Shown here in pieces: positions 1 to 9,400 of a stretch of DNA of 28,649 nt. Under the pieces are notes generated by a model. That model was not told the DNA's origin and searched no databases. It saw only the letters and a list, made by a program, of their open reading frames with translations. The stretch covers positions 1 to 28,649 of the forward strand of contig MLAK01000326.1 in NCBI GenBank assembly GCA_001839685.1, given 5' to 3'. The DNA comes from Tritrichomonas foetus (lineage: Eukaryota > Parabasalia > Tritrichomonadida > Tritrichomonadidae). Within the stretch, counting starts at the first letter, position 1, and every line of letters starts with the position of its first letter. The translations under genes and the position numbers were made by a program.

Positions 1-519
1 TGGTAGGACAAAGGTTTATGGGATGGTCCCACAAAATCTTTGGGGGACCATTTTGTAAACCTTTCATATAGGAGGAATGTTGTGTCATTATAAATTGACT
101 GGGCAGTCATGTGAATGAATATACTTTGATTGTCTGATAAGAATCATTTATTCACTATTTAGGAGACAATTAATAACAAAAATGGCATAAAAAGAGCTAT
201 TTTCCCAAAAATAGTTCAACCTCATTCAAAATTATAAATACTTTAAGTGTAAATAATATTTTATTTATATATGGGAAATACTGCTTCCATAATGATCTAC
301 CAATCACATTACAAAATTGGTTATTCATCGTTGTTTTGAAATAACATGTAAAAATCACAATTCTCTATATTCATAACTTCTCATCTCAATGATACAGGGA
401 AATTGCAGAAAGATATCAACTTTTGTTATTTCTTTTTTTCTAGATTTTTTTATATTTTATTGAAAAAGTTGATTATAGTTGTCAATTTTTGCGAGAACAA
501 CTTTTTCTATTAAAATGGG
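1..519. other. Non-coding 5' segment
   Basis: No supported gene. The first 65 bases hold a strong hairpin, listed separately. The rest is A+T-rich spacer leading to the LRR gene. A three-codon ATG-GGA-TGA mini-frame at 515-523 overlaps the first in-frame ATG at 520, which argues mildly against translation starting there. Confidence 0.6.
10..64 (+). repeat. Near-perfect hairpin with four G-U pairs
   Basis: Positions 10-30 pair with 44-64 over 21 bases. Seventeen are Watson-Crick pairs, and the four at 19-22/52-55 are all G-U or U-G when read as plus-strand RNA. After one mismatch (31/43), pairing resumes at 32-35/39-42 around a three-base loop. On the minus strand the four wobble pairs would become A-C mismatches, so the fold suits a plus-strand transcript. 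It could be a structured RNA, the end of a palindromic repeat cut by the window edge, or an ageing inverted repeat. No RNA family was recognised. Confidence 0.55.
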
Positions 520-568
520 ATGATTTGTGCTAAATTTATCATTTTCTCAGAAAAACTCAATGTAAAAT

Positions 569-573
569 TCATA
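569..573 (+). promoter_or_regulatory. Candidate initiator element of the LRR gene
   Basis: TCATA fits the trichomonad initiator consensus TCA(+1)Y(T/A). The predicted transcription start is the A at 571, which gives a 6-nt leader before the ATG at 577. Very short leaders are usual in trichomonads. The motif is short, so chance is possible in such A+T-rich DNA. Confidence 0.4.
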
Positions 574-576
574 AAA

Positions 577-3231
577 ATGCTTCTTTCTCATTTCGATTAT
601 CATCTCCTTCCCGAAGAAAAATCTCAAGTCGAGCAATTAGTTCCAGCCAATCAAGCAAAAATTCATTTCGCCTTTAAAGCCAATATCACATATAATCAAT
701 CCGAATATGAAAACTCAATTGTTGCCCTTTCTGAGCATAATGTTACATTCTGCAGTCATTCCTTTTTTGGAAAAGGCTATCGTCTTCTCACAAATTTCCA
801 CTTCTTTGATATCGATACATTGAATACTGTCAGCGACGATAAAATTGAAATTTCAACATCATCAGAATGCAAATTTATTATATTATCTCCTGCCTCCACG
901 CGATTTGCTCGCCTATTACTCAGAAATTTTGTGATTGCAAATCCAATGCTTCCGCCTGGCCTTCGCTTTGAATTTACAATACATGATAAACGTTATTTTC
1001 CACCATTTGAACCATTTCTTTCACCTTCACAAATGTTTCAATTCACATATAATTCATATTGCTCATATTATAATTTATCCTATTTTCATGATGTTTCAAT
1101 GTATTTCCATCGTCTTATTAAGACAGGAACAGGACTTTTTAATTTCAATGAATTACCACTTCACCTCACTGAATTTTCATTTAATAATAACATCAATATA
1201 GATAACAAAATATCTGATGTTAGACCAATTACTTCTGCATTGTCACATTGTAGATTCATTCATGGAATCAATTGTGAAGGAATTTCAATGAGAGACATTT
1301 TAATTGGAGTTTCCACTGTTGTTTTATTTAATCCAAACTTACGATTGTTACGTTTAGTTGACTGTGGAGCTGAAAATGGATGTTTAGAACTTTCAAATGC
1401 TATGTTACAAAGCAAAAACAAGAATATTGAATATTGGGACCTTTCCGGAAACAAAATGACTGATTTTGCTCGCTTTGCAGCTGCTTTTGGAAAATACAAA
1501 TGTGAATCAATTCGATCCATAAAGCTAAAAAATTGTCAACTCCAACATAACGATTTAACTATTCTTTTTAATTCTATAATTGAAAATGATGGCTGTCAAG
1601 ATCTCGAACAAGTTGTTTTATCAGGAAATATATTAAATCACGAATCATGTGAAGACTTTGTTCAAGTTTTGAATACTTTACCACAAACAAAACTTGATCT
1701 TTTAGAGCTTGGTCCAGTTGATAATCCAATGAACATCATTGAAGGACTTGTTGGATATCAACTAACACAATTAAGAATTATTGATTCCAAATTCAGTCAT
1801 GATTCTAGCGAAGCCTTAGCGAATTTTGTGAAATTGTCACATCACATTGAAGAACTTGACCTTTCTGGTTCTTCTTTCCAAAACAATGATTTACCAATGA
1901 TCATTAATGAGTTCATTCAAAACCAAAATGTGATAAATGCAAGATTAAAACTTTCGAGAATTAAAATGAATCAAAAAGATATGAATTCACTCTTCCAATT
2001 GTTTTTGGATTACAGAAATAAAATAACCGAATTATCTCTTGATGAAGATTACCTTCCATATGATCCAACTCTCAACAGCACTTCACATTTGAGCAATCAT
2101 CATAACCCTAATATGGATTCAAATGATATTGATTTGAATTCCAGTTTGGGCGTTTTAGATGTTTTTAGAGTATTTGAGAGTTTACCGAATATCAAGAAAC
2201 TTTCTTTAGCTCGGAATTTCACAAAGAAACAAGAAGGTGTTGGAAGAAGATTGGCGAAATTGGTGTTATTGCCAACATTAAAATCTTTAAATTTGGCAGG
2301 TGATTCAAAATGGTGGTCACTTCAACAAGAAGCATTTCCAATTATTAGTGCTCTTTCATCAAGTCTCACACTCCACGAATTTGATATTTCTGGAAACCAG
2401 ATTGGTGACAATGGAATAAAAATGTTGACTCGTGCTATTATAATGAATAATTCACTCCGAGTTTTAGTTTCTGATCGAAGCGATCCAATCGATATTAATA
2501 CGTTAATAGAATTTTTAAATATCCTCACACAAAGTCACAGTTTAATATCTTGTTCATTCATGTTGGATGATTGTTATAATATTTTGACGAAACTCGTAGG
2601 CGAAAACCAAGACAGAACCTATGATTTAATTGAGCATATGAGAAATCTTTTAATTGAAAACGAAATTAAAAATCGTGCGGAAATTGGAATATTTAATGAC
2701 CTTTCATTATTAAATGATTCGGTATTAGATGATATTTTAGATGATATCACCATTGACGTTCAATGCGATCTTCAAAAAACTGATTCAAATATACATAATT
2801 CTATTCACGAAATAGTTGGATTACCTCTACCCTATCAATATCGGCAATCACATCGAAGAGAATCTTTGGATAATTCAAATTTACGATCGAATATGAATTC
2901 AAATCTTAACTTGACTGAAAAACCAAATGAATTCATTGCATTTGATTTCGAAAATGAGAGTAATGAAAACTCTGGAGTCACATATTCTTATGTCATCGAT
3001 ATAATGAATGAACAATTAACTGAGCCTCAATCTCCATTATCGCCCGTTTCTGGCAAATCAATTCAATTTAATTCATTGATTAAAAGGAAGCCAGATTCCT
3101 TACAAATTCTGGAAGAAAGAGAAAAATCCAATAAATATAAAGATACTTCAACTTTTAATTTAGATGAATCTTATTCAGTCAGTGAAAACAATGATGATTG
3201 TGATAATGATGATAAAGATAATAACCCTTAA
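577..3231 (+). CDS. CARMIL-like leucine-rich-repeat protein
   Basis: The frame opens at 520 (903 residues). The ATG at 577 (884 residues) is preferred because a TCATA initiator lies 6 nt before its transcript start and the family-like N-terminus begins there. Numbering below uses the longer form. Residues 40-145 look like a PH-type domain: beta-rich, then a helix ending ARLLLRNFV. Residues about 235-690 hold ribonuclease-inhibitor-type LRRs, for example IEYWDLSGNKM, IEELDLSGS, LHEFDISGNQIGDNGI. The last repeats, with NNSLRVLVSDRS followed by SLISCSF, closely resemble the end of the CARMIL solenoid. CARMIL proteins bind actin capping protein and membranes and regulate actin assembly at the cell edge. 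A helical segment (690-745) and an acidic, Asn/Ser-rich tail follow. I see no capping-protein-interaction (CPI) motif and no proline-rich tail, so capping-protein binding is unproven. The TAA stop overlaps TAAA. Plain LRR scaffold is the alternative. Confidence 0.88.
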   Translation: MLLSHFDYHLLPEEKSQVEQLVPANQAKIHFAFKANITYNQSEYENSIVALSEHNVTFCSHSFFGKGYRLLTNFHFFDIDTLNTVSDDKIEISTSSECKFIILSPASTRFARLLLRNFVIANPMLPPGLRFEFTIHDKRYFPPFEPFLSPSQMFQFTYNSYCSYYNLSYFHDVSMYFHRLIKTGTGLFNFNELPLHLTEFSFNNNINIDNKISDVRPITSALSHCRFIHGINCEGISMRDILIGVSTVVLFNPNLRLLRLVDCGAENGCLELSNAMLQSKNKNIEYWDLSGNKMTDFARFAAAFGKYKCESIRSIKLKNCQLQHNDLTILFNSIIENDGCQDLEQVVLSGNILNHESCEDFVQVLNTLPQTKLDLLELGPVDNPMNIIEGLVGYQLTQLRIIDSKFSHDSSEALANFVKLSHHIEELDLSGSSFQNNDLPMIINEFIQNQNVINARLKLSRIKMNQKDMNSLFQLFLDYRNKITELSLDEDYLPYDPTLNSTSHLSNHHNPNMDSNDIDLNSSLGVLDVFRVFESLPNIKKLSLARNFTKKQEGVGRRLAKLVLLPTLKSLNLAGDSKWWSLQQEAFPIISALSSSLTLHEFDISGNQIGDNGIKMLTRAIIMNNSLRVLVSDRSDPIDINTLIEFLNILTQSHSLISCSFMLDDCYNILTKLVGENQDRTYDLIEHMRNLLIENEIKNRAEIGIFNDLSLLNDSVLDDILDDITIDVQCDLQKTDSNIHNSIHEIVGLPLPYQYRQSHRRESLDNSNLRSNMNSNLNLTEKPNEFIAFDFENESNENSGVTYSYVIDIMNEQLTEPQSPLSPVSGKSIQFNSLIKRKPDSLQILEEREKSNKYKDTSTFNLDESYSVSENNDDCDNDDKDNNP

Positions 3232-3251
3232 ACTTAGAAATTTCTAAGTTT
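3230..3251. terminator. Perfect 22-bp palindrome over the stop codon
   Basis: The half-site AAACTTAGAAA is followed directly by its exact reverse complement, with the centre between 3240 and 3241. It begins inside the TAA stop (3229-3231) and includes the TAAA that in trichomonads can serve as polyadenylation signal. In RNA it could form a 3'-end stem. A role in 3'-end formation is inference from position only. Confidence 0.45.
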
Positions 3252-3253
3252 TA

Positions 3254-3522
3254 AGATATGTTGAAATTCGCATTCAAGAAGAAGGTGATAGCGATTTGAA
3301 TGAAGAATATGTCCATAACTTTCTCAATTAAGATGGTTGGTTAGGATATCGACATTAATGAGGATTATTCTGAAGCAGACAAAAGTGATAGTCATGAACA
3401 TCAATTCAAATGAATTTTCCCTCCAACTTCAAACGTCTTTCAAACAGAATCATCTCGGAATCGTTCATGGATTAATTGAAAACTTAATTTATGTTATGTT
3501 ATTAAAACCACGTTTATCATGA
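3254..3522 (+). pseudogene. Possible frame-broken coding remnant after the LRR gene
   Basis: Three successive protein-like stretches lie in different frames. The first, 3254-3331, reads RYVEIRIQEEGDSDLNEEYV and on to a stop. The second, 3345-3413, reads DIDINEDYSEADKSDSHEHQ and on to a stop. The third runs in another frame to a stop at 3520, ending near HLGIVHGLIENLIYV. The acidic composition of the first two resembles the tail of the gene upstream. This may be a decayed tail of that gene, a sequencing-error artefact or chance; no intron signals were found that would join the pieces. The rest of the spacer, to 3746, shows nothing. Confidence 0.25.
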
Positions 3523-3746
3523 GAATTTTTTTATGATTTTATAACTTTTTTGTCAATTCCCATCTTCGTATTTATTGCTTTCAGATTGAACACTACTATA
3601 ATTCTTTGTTCTCTGTGAGAATTGTTTGTTCTATATGAGAATTGATTTACATGAAAGCACAAGACAGATTAAAAATCATAATCTAAAATTTATTATTTAA
3701 TTTACAAAGCATATATCGATAATTATTATTAACAACATCTTTATGT

Positions 3747-5585
3747 TTATCTCCGATGATATTTCTTATATTCCGAAGATGAAGATGAATTTTCATTTGG
3801 AGAGTATCCTTTTGTTAATTGTTTCGTTAATTTACTTCCATAGTAGTTCTTCAATATTTCATATAGTTCATAAGCCGATGATTTCAAATTTTCAGGACTT
3901 TCTGAGAAGCACACTAAAATAGTATCACTGGCAGTAATAACTGGAACAATCAAAACTACATATATTCCATAGCAAAATATGAGTGAAAATACGCACATCA
4001 ATATATGGTACATTTCTTTTCCTTCAAACATTAAATATCCAATACCATATCCCAAAATAGCCGTTCCACAGGCAAAGGCAACTTGACTATTTGTTGTTGC
4101 GAAATGAATGACGCAACTATTCATTAACAAATCTATAAATCTAGTACATTCAAGCTCAACCCATCTTTTGGCACCCTTCATGAAAGAAAGTCCGAAAGTT
4201 GCACAATAAATCAAAGCATATCGATTGATAAAAGCAATAAAACTTTCAAGAAGAGATAAAATGCATAAAGCTATACATTTCAAAATACATAAAATCATTT
4301 GAGCAGCACCTGAATCTTCACTGTCAGAGGCAAAAGTTGCATTTACAAGTACTTGTAAAATCTGAACAATAGCTATTAAAAATCCAGCTAATGCACCACT
4401 TCCAAATGATGTTGTCATCGCACGTTTGAATGACTGAAATACTGGAGAACTTGGGAAATACTCAGTATCATTTAAAAAGTACCAAGAAGCAACAAGTCCT
4501 GCAATAGTCATATATTCTACATATTTAAATGTTGTTGTGATCCATAAATATGAAAATATTACGTAAATGTATACGTATGGCTGTATTCCCCTTTTCAATG
4601 TATAATAAATCATTATAACAAATCCCGCTTCAATTATTATATTCCAAATTGCCGAAAAGATACAGAAAAGGATTGTTGTTGGATATTTTAGAATTACTTT
4701 GGAGCTCATTTCTAATACTTTTGACGAAAATGGAATATATTGTTTGGATCCACAGTAAAATATAAATATAGCAATGACATAAATTCCTGAGAAAATGAGT
4801 GCGGTATAACCAATTCCAAAGAAAATCGAAAAAATAGAAGTGGCAATGATATATATCAGGCCGAAGATCATTCCAAAAGTCAAATAACATTGTGCACAGA
4901 AATAAACAAGAACGAAATGAATAATGTTGACAACAAGAGATATGCCAAGAGAAATTCCAATAATAATTCCAAGCTCATTGAATGGAATTGAGATTACCGC
5001 TTGGGAAATTGAAATATCACCCTCACCTTCAGTAATAATCAAATATATCAAAAATCCAATGGTTGCTGCAAAATTGATCCAGAAAAAAATCGCCCAACAA
5101 ATATCGTTGCATTTGGTTTCTATTTTAGTGTTTTCTGAAAATTTTTGTGGTTCAAAACATTCAGGTGAACTCCAATATTGAGAATACTCTGTTTGCTGAC
5201 ATGGAATTTGTTGCCATTGATCAACTGTCATTGTTTGGTATTGAATATGATATGGATTGTAATTATAACCATCCTGCTGATAAGGATTAGTGTATACATT
5301 ATTTTGATAGGTGTAGTTATTGTTTGTATTATTGTATTCATAATTGGTTGTTTGATTAGAAACATTATATGGATCTTGAGGATCAGCATTATTTTGAATA
5401 TTGGAGTTAATATAAGCACCATTATCATATGGTGCTCCTGTATTCACTGGGATGGGCTCAGCTTGTGGGAAATACGGATTGTTTGGATCATTTTGGTTCA
5501 TAAAACTATTGGACTGATTTGGTTGTTGATAATAGTATGTTGGCGCATTCGTATTAGGTTGGTTCGGGAAAGAAGGATCTGCCAT
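3747..5585 (-). CDS. Choline-transporter-like (SLC44/CTL, Pns1-type) membrane protein
   Basis: A 612-residue polytopic protein of the CTL family, whose animal members move choline, ethanolamine or thiamine derivatives; the substrate here is unknown. Residues 1-150 are a disordered, cytosolic-looking tail rich in Asn, Gln, Tyr and Pro. About ten membrane segments follow, near 162-186, 203-228, 232-255, 257-278, 303-328, 334-355, 396-416, 427-450, 490-513 and 524-550. Family hallmarks are VASWYF (365-370), the Gly-rich FGSGALAG entry to the following helix, NRYALIYCATFG (454-465) with a following Lys/Trp-rich loop, and the C-terminal FSESPE (560-565). A short Ser/Lys/Arg tail ends the protein. 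Length is typical. The TAA stop overlaps TAAA, and a TCATA initiator candidate lies 17 nt before the ATG. Family call is secure. Confidence 0.92.
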   Translation of the reverse strand: MADPSFPNQPNTNAPTYYYQQPNQSNSFMNQNDPNNPYFPQAEPIPVNTGAPYDNGAYINSNIQNNADPQDPYNVSNQTTNYEYNNTNNNYTYQNNVYTNPYQQDGYNYNPYHIQYQTMTVDQWQQIPCQQTEYSQYWSSPECFEPQKFSENTKIETKCNDICWAIFFWINFAATIGFLIYLIITEGEGDISISQAVISIPFNELGIIIGISLGISLVVNIIHFVLVYFCAQCYLTFGMIFGLIYIIATSIFSIFFGIGYTALIFSGIYVIAIFIFYCGSKQYIPFSSKVLEMSSKVILKYPTTILFCIFSAIWNIIIEAGFVIMIYYTLKRGIQPYVYIYVIFSYLWITTTFKYVEYMTIAGLVASWYFLNDTEYFPSSPVFQSFKRAMTTSFGSGALAGFLIAIVQILQVLVNATFASDSEDSGAAQMILCILKCIALCILSLLESFIAFINRYALIYCATFGLSFMKGAKRWVELECTRFIDLLMNSCVIHFATTNSQVAFACGTAILGYGIGYLMFEGKEMYHILMCVFSLIFCYGIYVVLIVPVITASDTILVCFSESPENLKSSAYELYEILKNYYGSKLTKQLTKGYSPNENSSSSSEYKKYHRR

Positions 5586-5600
5586 TTGTCTTTCTGTAAT

Positions 5601-5605
5601 TATGA
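5601..5605 (-). promoter_or_regulatory. Candidate initiator element of the CTL gene
   Basis: On the minus strand this reads TCATA inside TCATCATAATT, matching the trichomonad initiator. The A(+1) at 5603 gives a 17-nt leader before the ATG at 5585. It is a short motif, supported by spacing alone. Confidence 0.4.
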
Positions 5606-6429
5606 TGACGGTAAATTTTCGACTAAATAAATTAAAGAAAAGAATTCAATATATTCTCAAAAATTGATTGTGACATTGAAATTGTCGTTATTAATTTTTC
5701 TGAATACTACTGAATTTTTTAATCGATAATGAAAGAAGAAAGTTGATCTCAAGAAACTTTTTGATACATCTGCCATTTGTTGATCGGAAAAAGTTTGTGA
5801 TAGCTAACTTATGAAAAAGTCGATAAATTCACGATATTTTCACCGTTATTTCTGACAGTTAAAAACGTGCTTCTTTGAATGATTATTTGCATCGAGATCA
5901 CTTTTTGATAACATTACAATCTTCTATAGCTCCAACACAAAATAATGTTTATCTACTAGGCCAAAATTAACCTTACTAAATTACGGTTGTTAACTTTTTC
6001 TTGTTGATATTTCTTCGATATTTCGAATTTGATATTTATATAATATTATATTTTTTTAATCCTTTGAGATTTATTTATTGTGCTCCTAAGTCAGCATTCC
6101 TGACTGATTTTTGTTTGAAGTCATCAAATCCAAATATATTAGATCATCAAAGATTAATTGAATTCAATGAATGAATAATGATTTCTATGCAAATTAAAAT
6201 AGGTATCTTGATTGCAACCAGGATTGAGTCAAAAATTGGCCTTATCTATCTCTTTGAGAAGTCAATGTATGATAACATCATTTTTATCATTTATGATTAA
6301 ATTAAAATAATCATAAATGTTATGATTAAATCAAAATAATAAAAACAACTTAAAAAGTGGAATTAAATAATATTGGAAAGATATTTTATTCAAATACAAA
6401 CATTTTTTTTTTCCATTTGTGACTTTTTT
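5606..6429. other. Spacer between the CTL and pseudocyclase genes
   Basis: No gene is supported. It contains a small stem at 6089-6105 (AGTCAG/CTGACT), the hairpin and short direct repeat at 6288-6340 listed separately, and a T-run near 6403 that lies just beyond the pseudocyclase stop on the minus strand. Confidence 0.5.
6288..6340. repeat. 12-bp hairpin plus 20-bp direct repeat
   Basis: CATTTATGATTA (6288-6299) and its exact reverse complement (6308-6319) flank an 8-base loop. Overlapping this, a 20-base unit starting TATGATTAAAT occurs at 6292-6311 and again at 6321-6340 with one difference. It lies 90-140 bases beyond the stop of the minus-strand cyclase paralog. The sequence is very A+T-rich, so low-complexity chance is plausible. 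Confidence 0.4.
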
Positions 6430-9400
6430 CTATTTATCTACATAACCATTAACATTAAAAGTTTTATAATTTTTTTCTTCAAACATTACATCGTCACTTT
6501 CTCTTATTGAGAAACCACCACTAAAGATTAGGTTATAAACAGATTCGGTAATATGAACTGACATCGGTTGTGCAGTTTCCTGCATTTTCAACGCATGATA
6601 AATTCCAGTTCCATAAACTTCAAAAGAAGGCCTTTCTTTTCCAACAATTCCAGCTGAGATCGGTCCACCTGTGTTTATTCCACATCGACACTTCAAAGGA
6701 AGTCGTAAATCAATTGAAAGCATTTGAAGAGCTTGAACCACATCAAGTGCAAAAGAAACTGCATCAATTGCATGAATTGATGGTTGATTTATTGTCTCAA
6801 AAATTCCCCCAACTGCCATAAAAGAGTTTCCAGATGATTTAATTCGAGTCATTGAAGGATGTGCATCAATAATTCTATCAAATTCAGTAATAAACATATT
6901 CAAAACCTTAAAGATGAGCCGTCGATCACTGATTTTAGGAAAGTTGATTAATTCAAAATAAACAATTGTTGCCATTGGAACCAAATAGTTGATATTTGAT
7001 GACTGTCCTTGAGAAATTTTATTAACAAGCTGCTTAGGGAAATAACTCCAGATTAATTTTCTACATTTTTGTGTTTCTTCTTCAAGAATTAAATTCTGTT
7101 TAGTTATATCTGATCGATCATTAAAAATAAAACAGAAGAAAGAAATGCAATTTAATGAGCTCTTTTTATCGCATGCTACTTCACCACTATGATGAATTGC
7201 AATACAGGAAAGATGAAGCGAATTATCATCTGCAAGTTCAACATCAAAAGTTGGTTGGAAACGCTGCCCTTGAACAAGAGTAAAAATACGAGAGAATTTG
7301 GGATTATGAATAACATCAATTATATTTTTATTCATTATTGATTCTTTAGTTTCATGAACCAAATCAAGTGCCAATTCATTAGCAATTTTGATGCTCCCAT
7401 CATTTGATGAAATAAGAACAGCTTTCTTTGAATGCGTGAAAAAGTCCAAATATTTCTCATACTTTGTTGTTTCTGCCTTAAATGAAGAAAAGTCATTAGA
7501 AAGGAGTTTCATTATGGGTTTTGAAGATAGAACAGCAGAAGGATCAACAAATAAAAGCAACCTCAAGCAGTTGTATACAGGTAAAGCAACTTTTTGTGAA
7601 AGAAAAACAAAAATAATGCCAATTAAAAATAAAAATACTGCAATACTTAATGCAATTATTTCGGTTATCTTTTTATAATTGACAACATATTGTGTAAATG
7701 TTTTCATTAGATATTCCTCAGTTGGTAACACAAATTCTTCATAACTATTTTTAAATAGCCAGACAAGTAATGGAGAAAAAGAACTATCATCATAATTCCA
7801 TGCTGCTTCACCTTCAAGTAGAATTCGAACATAATTAGTAATGTAAGAAAGTGAAGTTTCATAAGGCTGGCAAAAGAATAAATTCAAGACATTAGGTGTG
7901 ACTTCAATAGTATCATTTGTTTTCGCATAATATTCACAAAAATTGCCAACAAAACTTTCAGCAAAAACAGAATCAACTGTATATAAACCTTTGTAAAAAT
8001 TAGAATTATTAGATCCGTAACGAAATTCATCTAAACTTGGTAAAATTGATAATAATAAAGCTGTTACTTCTTGTTTTGTGAGATTTTCATCAACTGAAAT
8101 TAAATTGAATCTTGATGCAAACATAATCAATTTATGTACAATTAAACCAATCTGAGTATGAATTCTTCCACATTGGTAAATCATTGGAGCCGAATTAAAT
8201 GGTGTATCAACAGAAATATTTTTCAAATATAATTGAATAGCACAATTTACAATGGAAATAATAATAATTAAAATTGTCAAAATATAACGAGAAAGGGAAA
8301 TCCAATCTTTCTTAGTTCCTTTTATTGGTGTGATTAAAACACGCAAAGTTTTATTTCTCATACTTATCAAGCGATTATCAATGGATTCATCTTCTTCTTT
8401 AGGTGCTAAAATATGCATGGCGTGAGAAATTTCACTTTTTGGAACAAACTGTAAGATTGAATATATTTTACGCGAGTCTTGATTGAATAAATAAGTCACG
8501 ACTATCCATGTAATAACAGATATTAGAATAATTAATAAAGTAGTGATGATATAAATAGAGCTTACCAGTGTAGATATTTGTTTACGGTTTCTTAAAGCAA
8601 GGTCAATAATTGTAGATGAATAAATATTTAAATGTTCTGATAAAACATCTGAATTTAATTCAATGTTTCGAAAATCTTGTCCATTCATGCCTTGGAACCA
8701 TCTATCTGTTCCTGTGTAAGTTGTGACACGATAACTCATTGCTATATACATAGCAAAGATTGCCTCCATTGACATATTTAATTCTTGAATAAATAAAGTA
8801 TCTTTTACAAAAACTGTATTACTTTGATTAACATCATAAATAGTGTAAAGATATTGGCTTGAGTAAAATGTGGAAACAATGGCATCAAAATAGGTTTTTT
8901 GGACACTTATTGTTGACAAAAGAGAATTATATGTATTAATACGTGATTTCATTCTATCTATTGTTAAAAATAAAATATCGTCATCTGAAGAATTCATTCC
9001 CCAATTTATAGGCCAGTATTCTAATGGAATATCAAGGACAACAAAATTGTTCACCATTGGCATGGCAAACCCATTCGATGCAACAATAGACCAAACTGTA
9101 GCAACAATGGTTTGAATGAATGCTGGTGCAAGTCCACCACTTTGAACCATTGCCAAAAAGGCGGTTACATCAATAGAAGCATGCATATATGTAACCAAAA
9201 ATGGGCATATGATTAATAAAGGAACAACTACCGAAAAAACCAAAAAAATAATAATTAAAATAAATTTCATAGATGGAAGCCGAACTTGATTAATCATATT
9301 CTCTACCTGTAACCTTTCACGTTCCTCTGAAGAAATTTCATTTGTGGTATTTATGATATTTCCTGTTATGTCTATTGTGAATGTTTGTTCTAGAGGTTCA

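Noticed and set aside
5178..5630. 150-codon plus-strand open frame over the CTL gene start
   Set aside because: Ile/Val-rich antisense translation of the Asn/Tyr-rich N-terminal tail; the minus-strand gene has clear family motifs.
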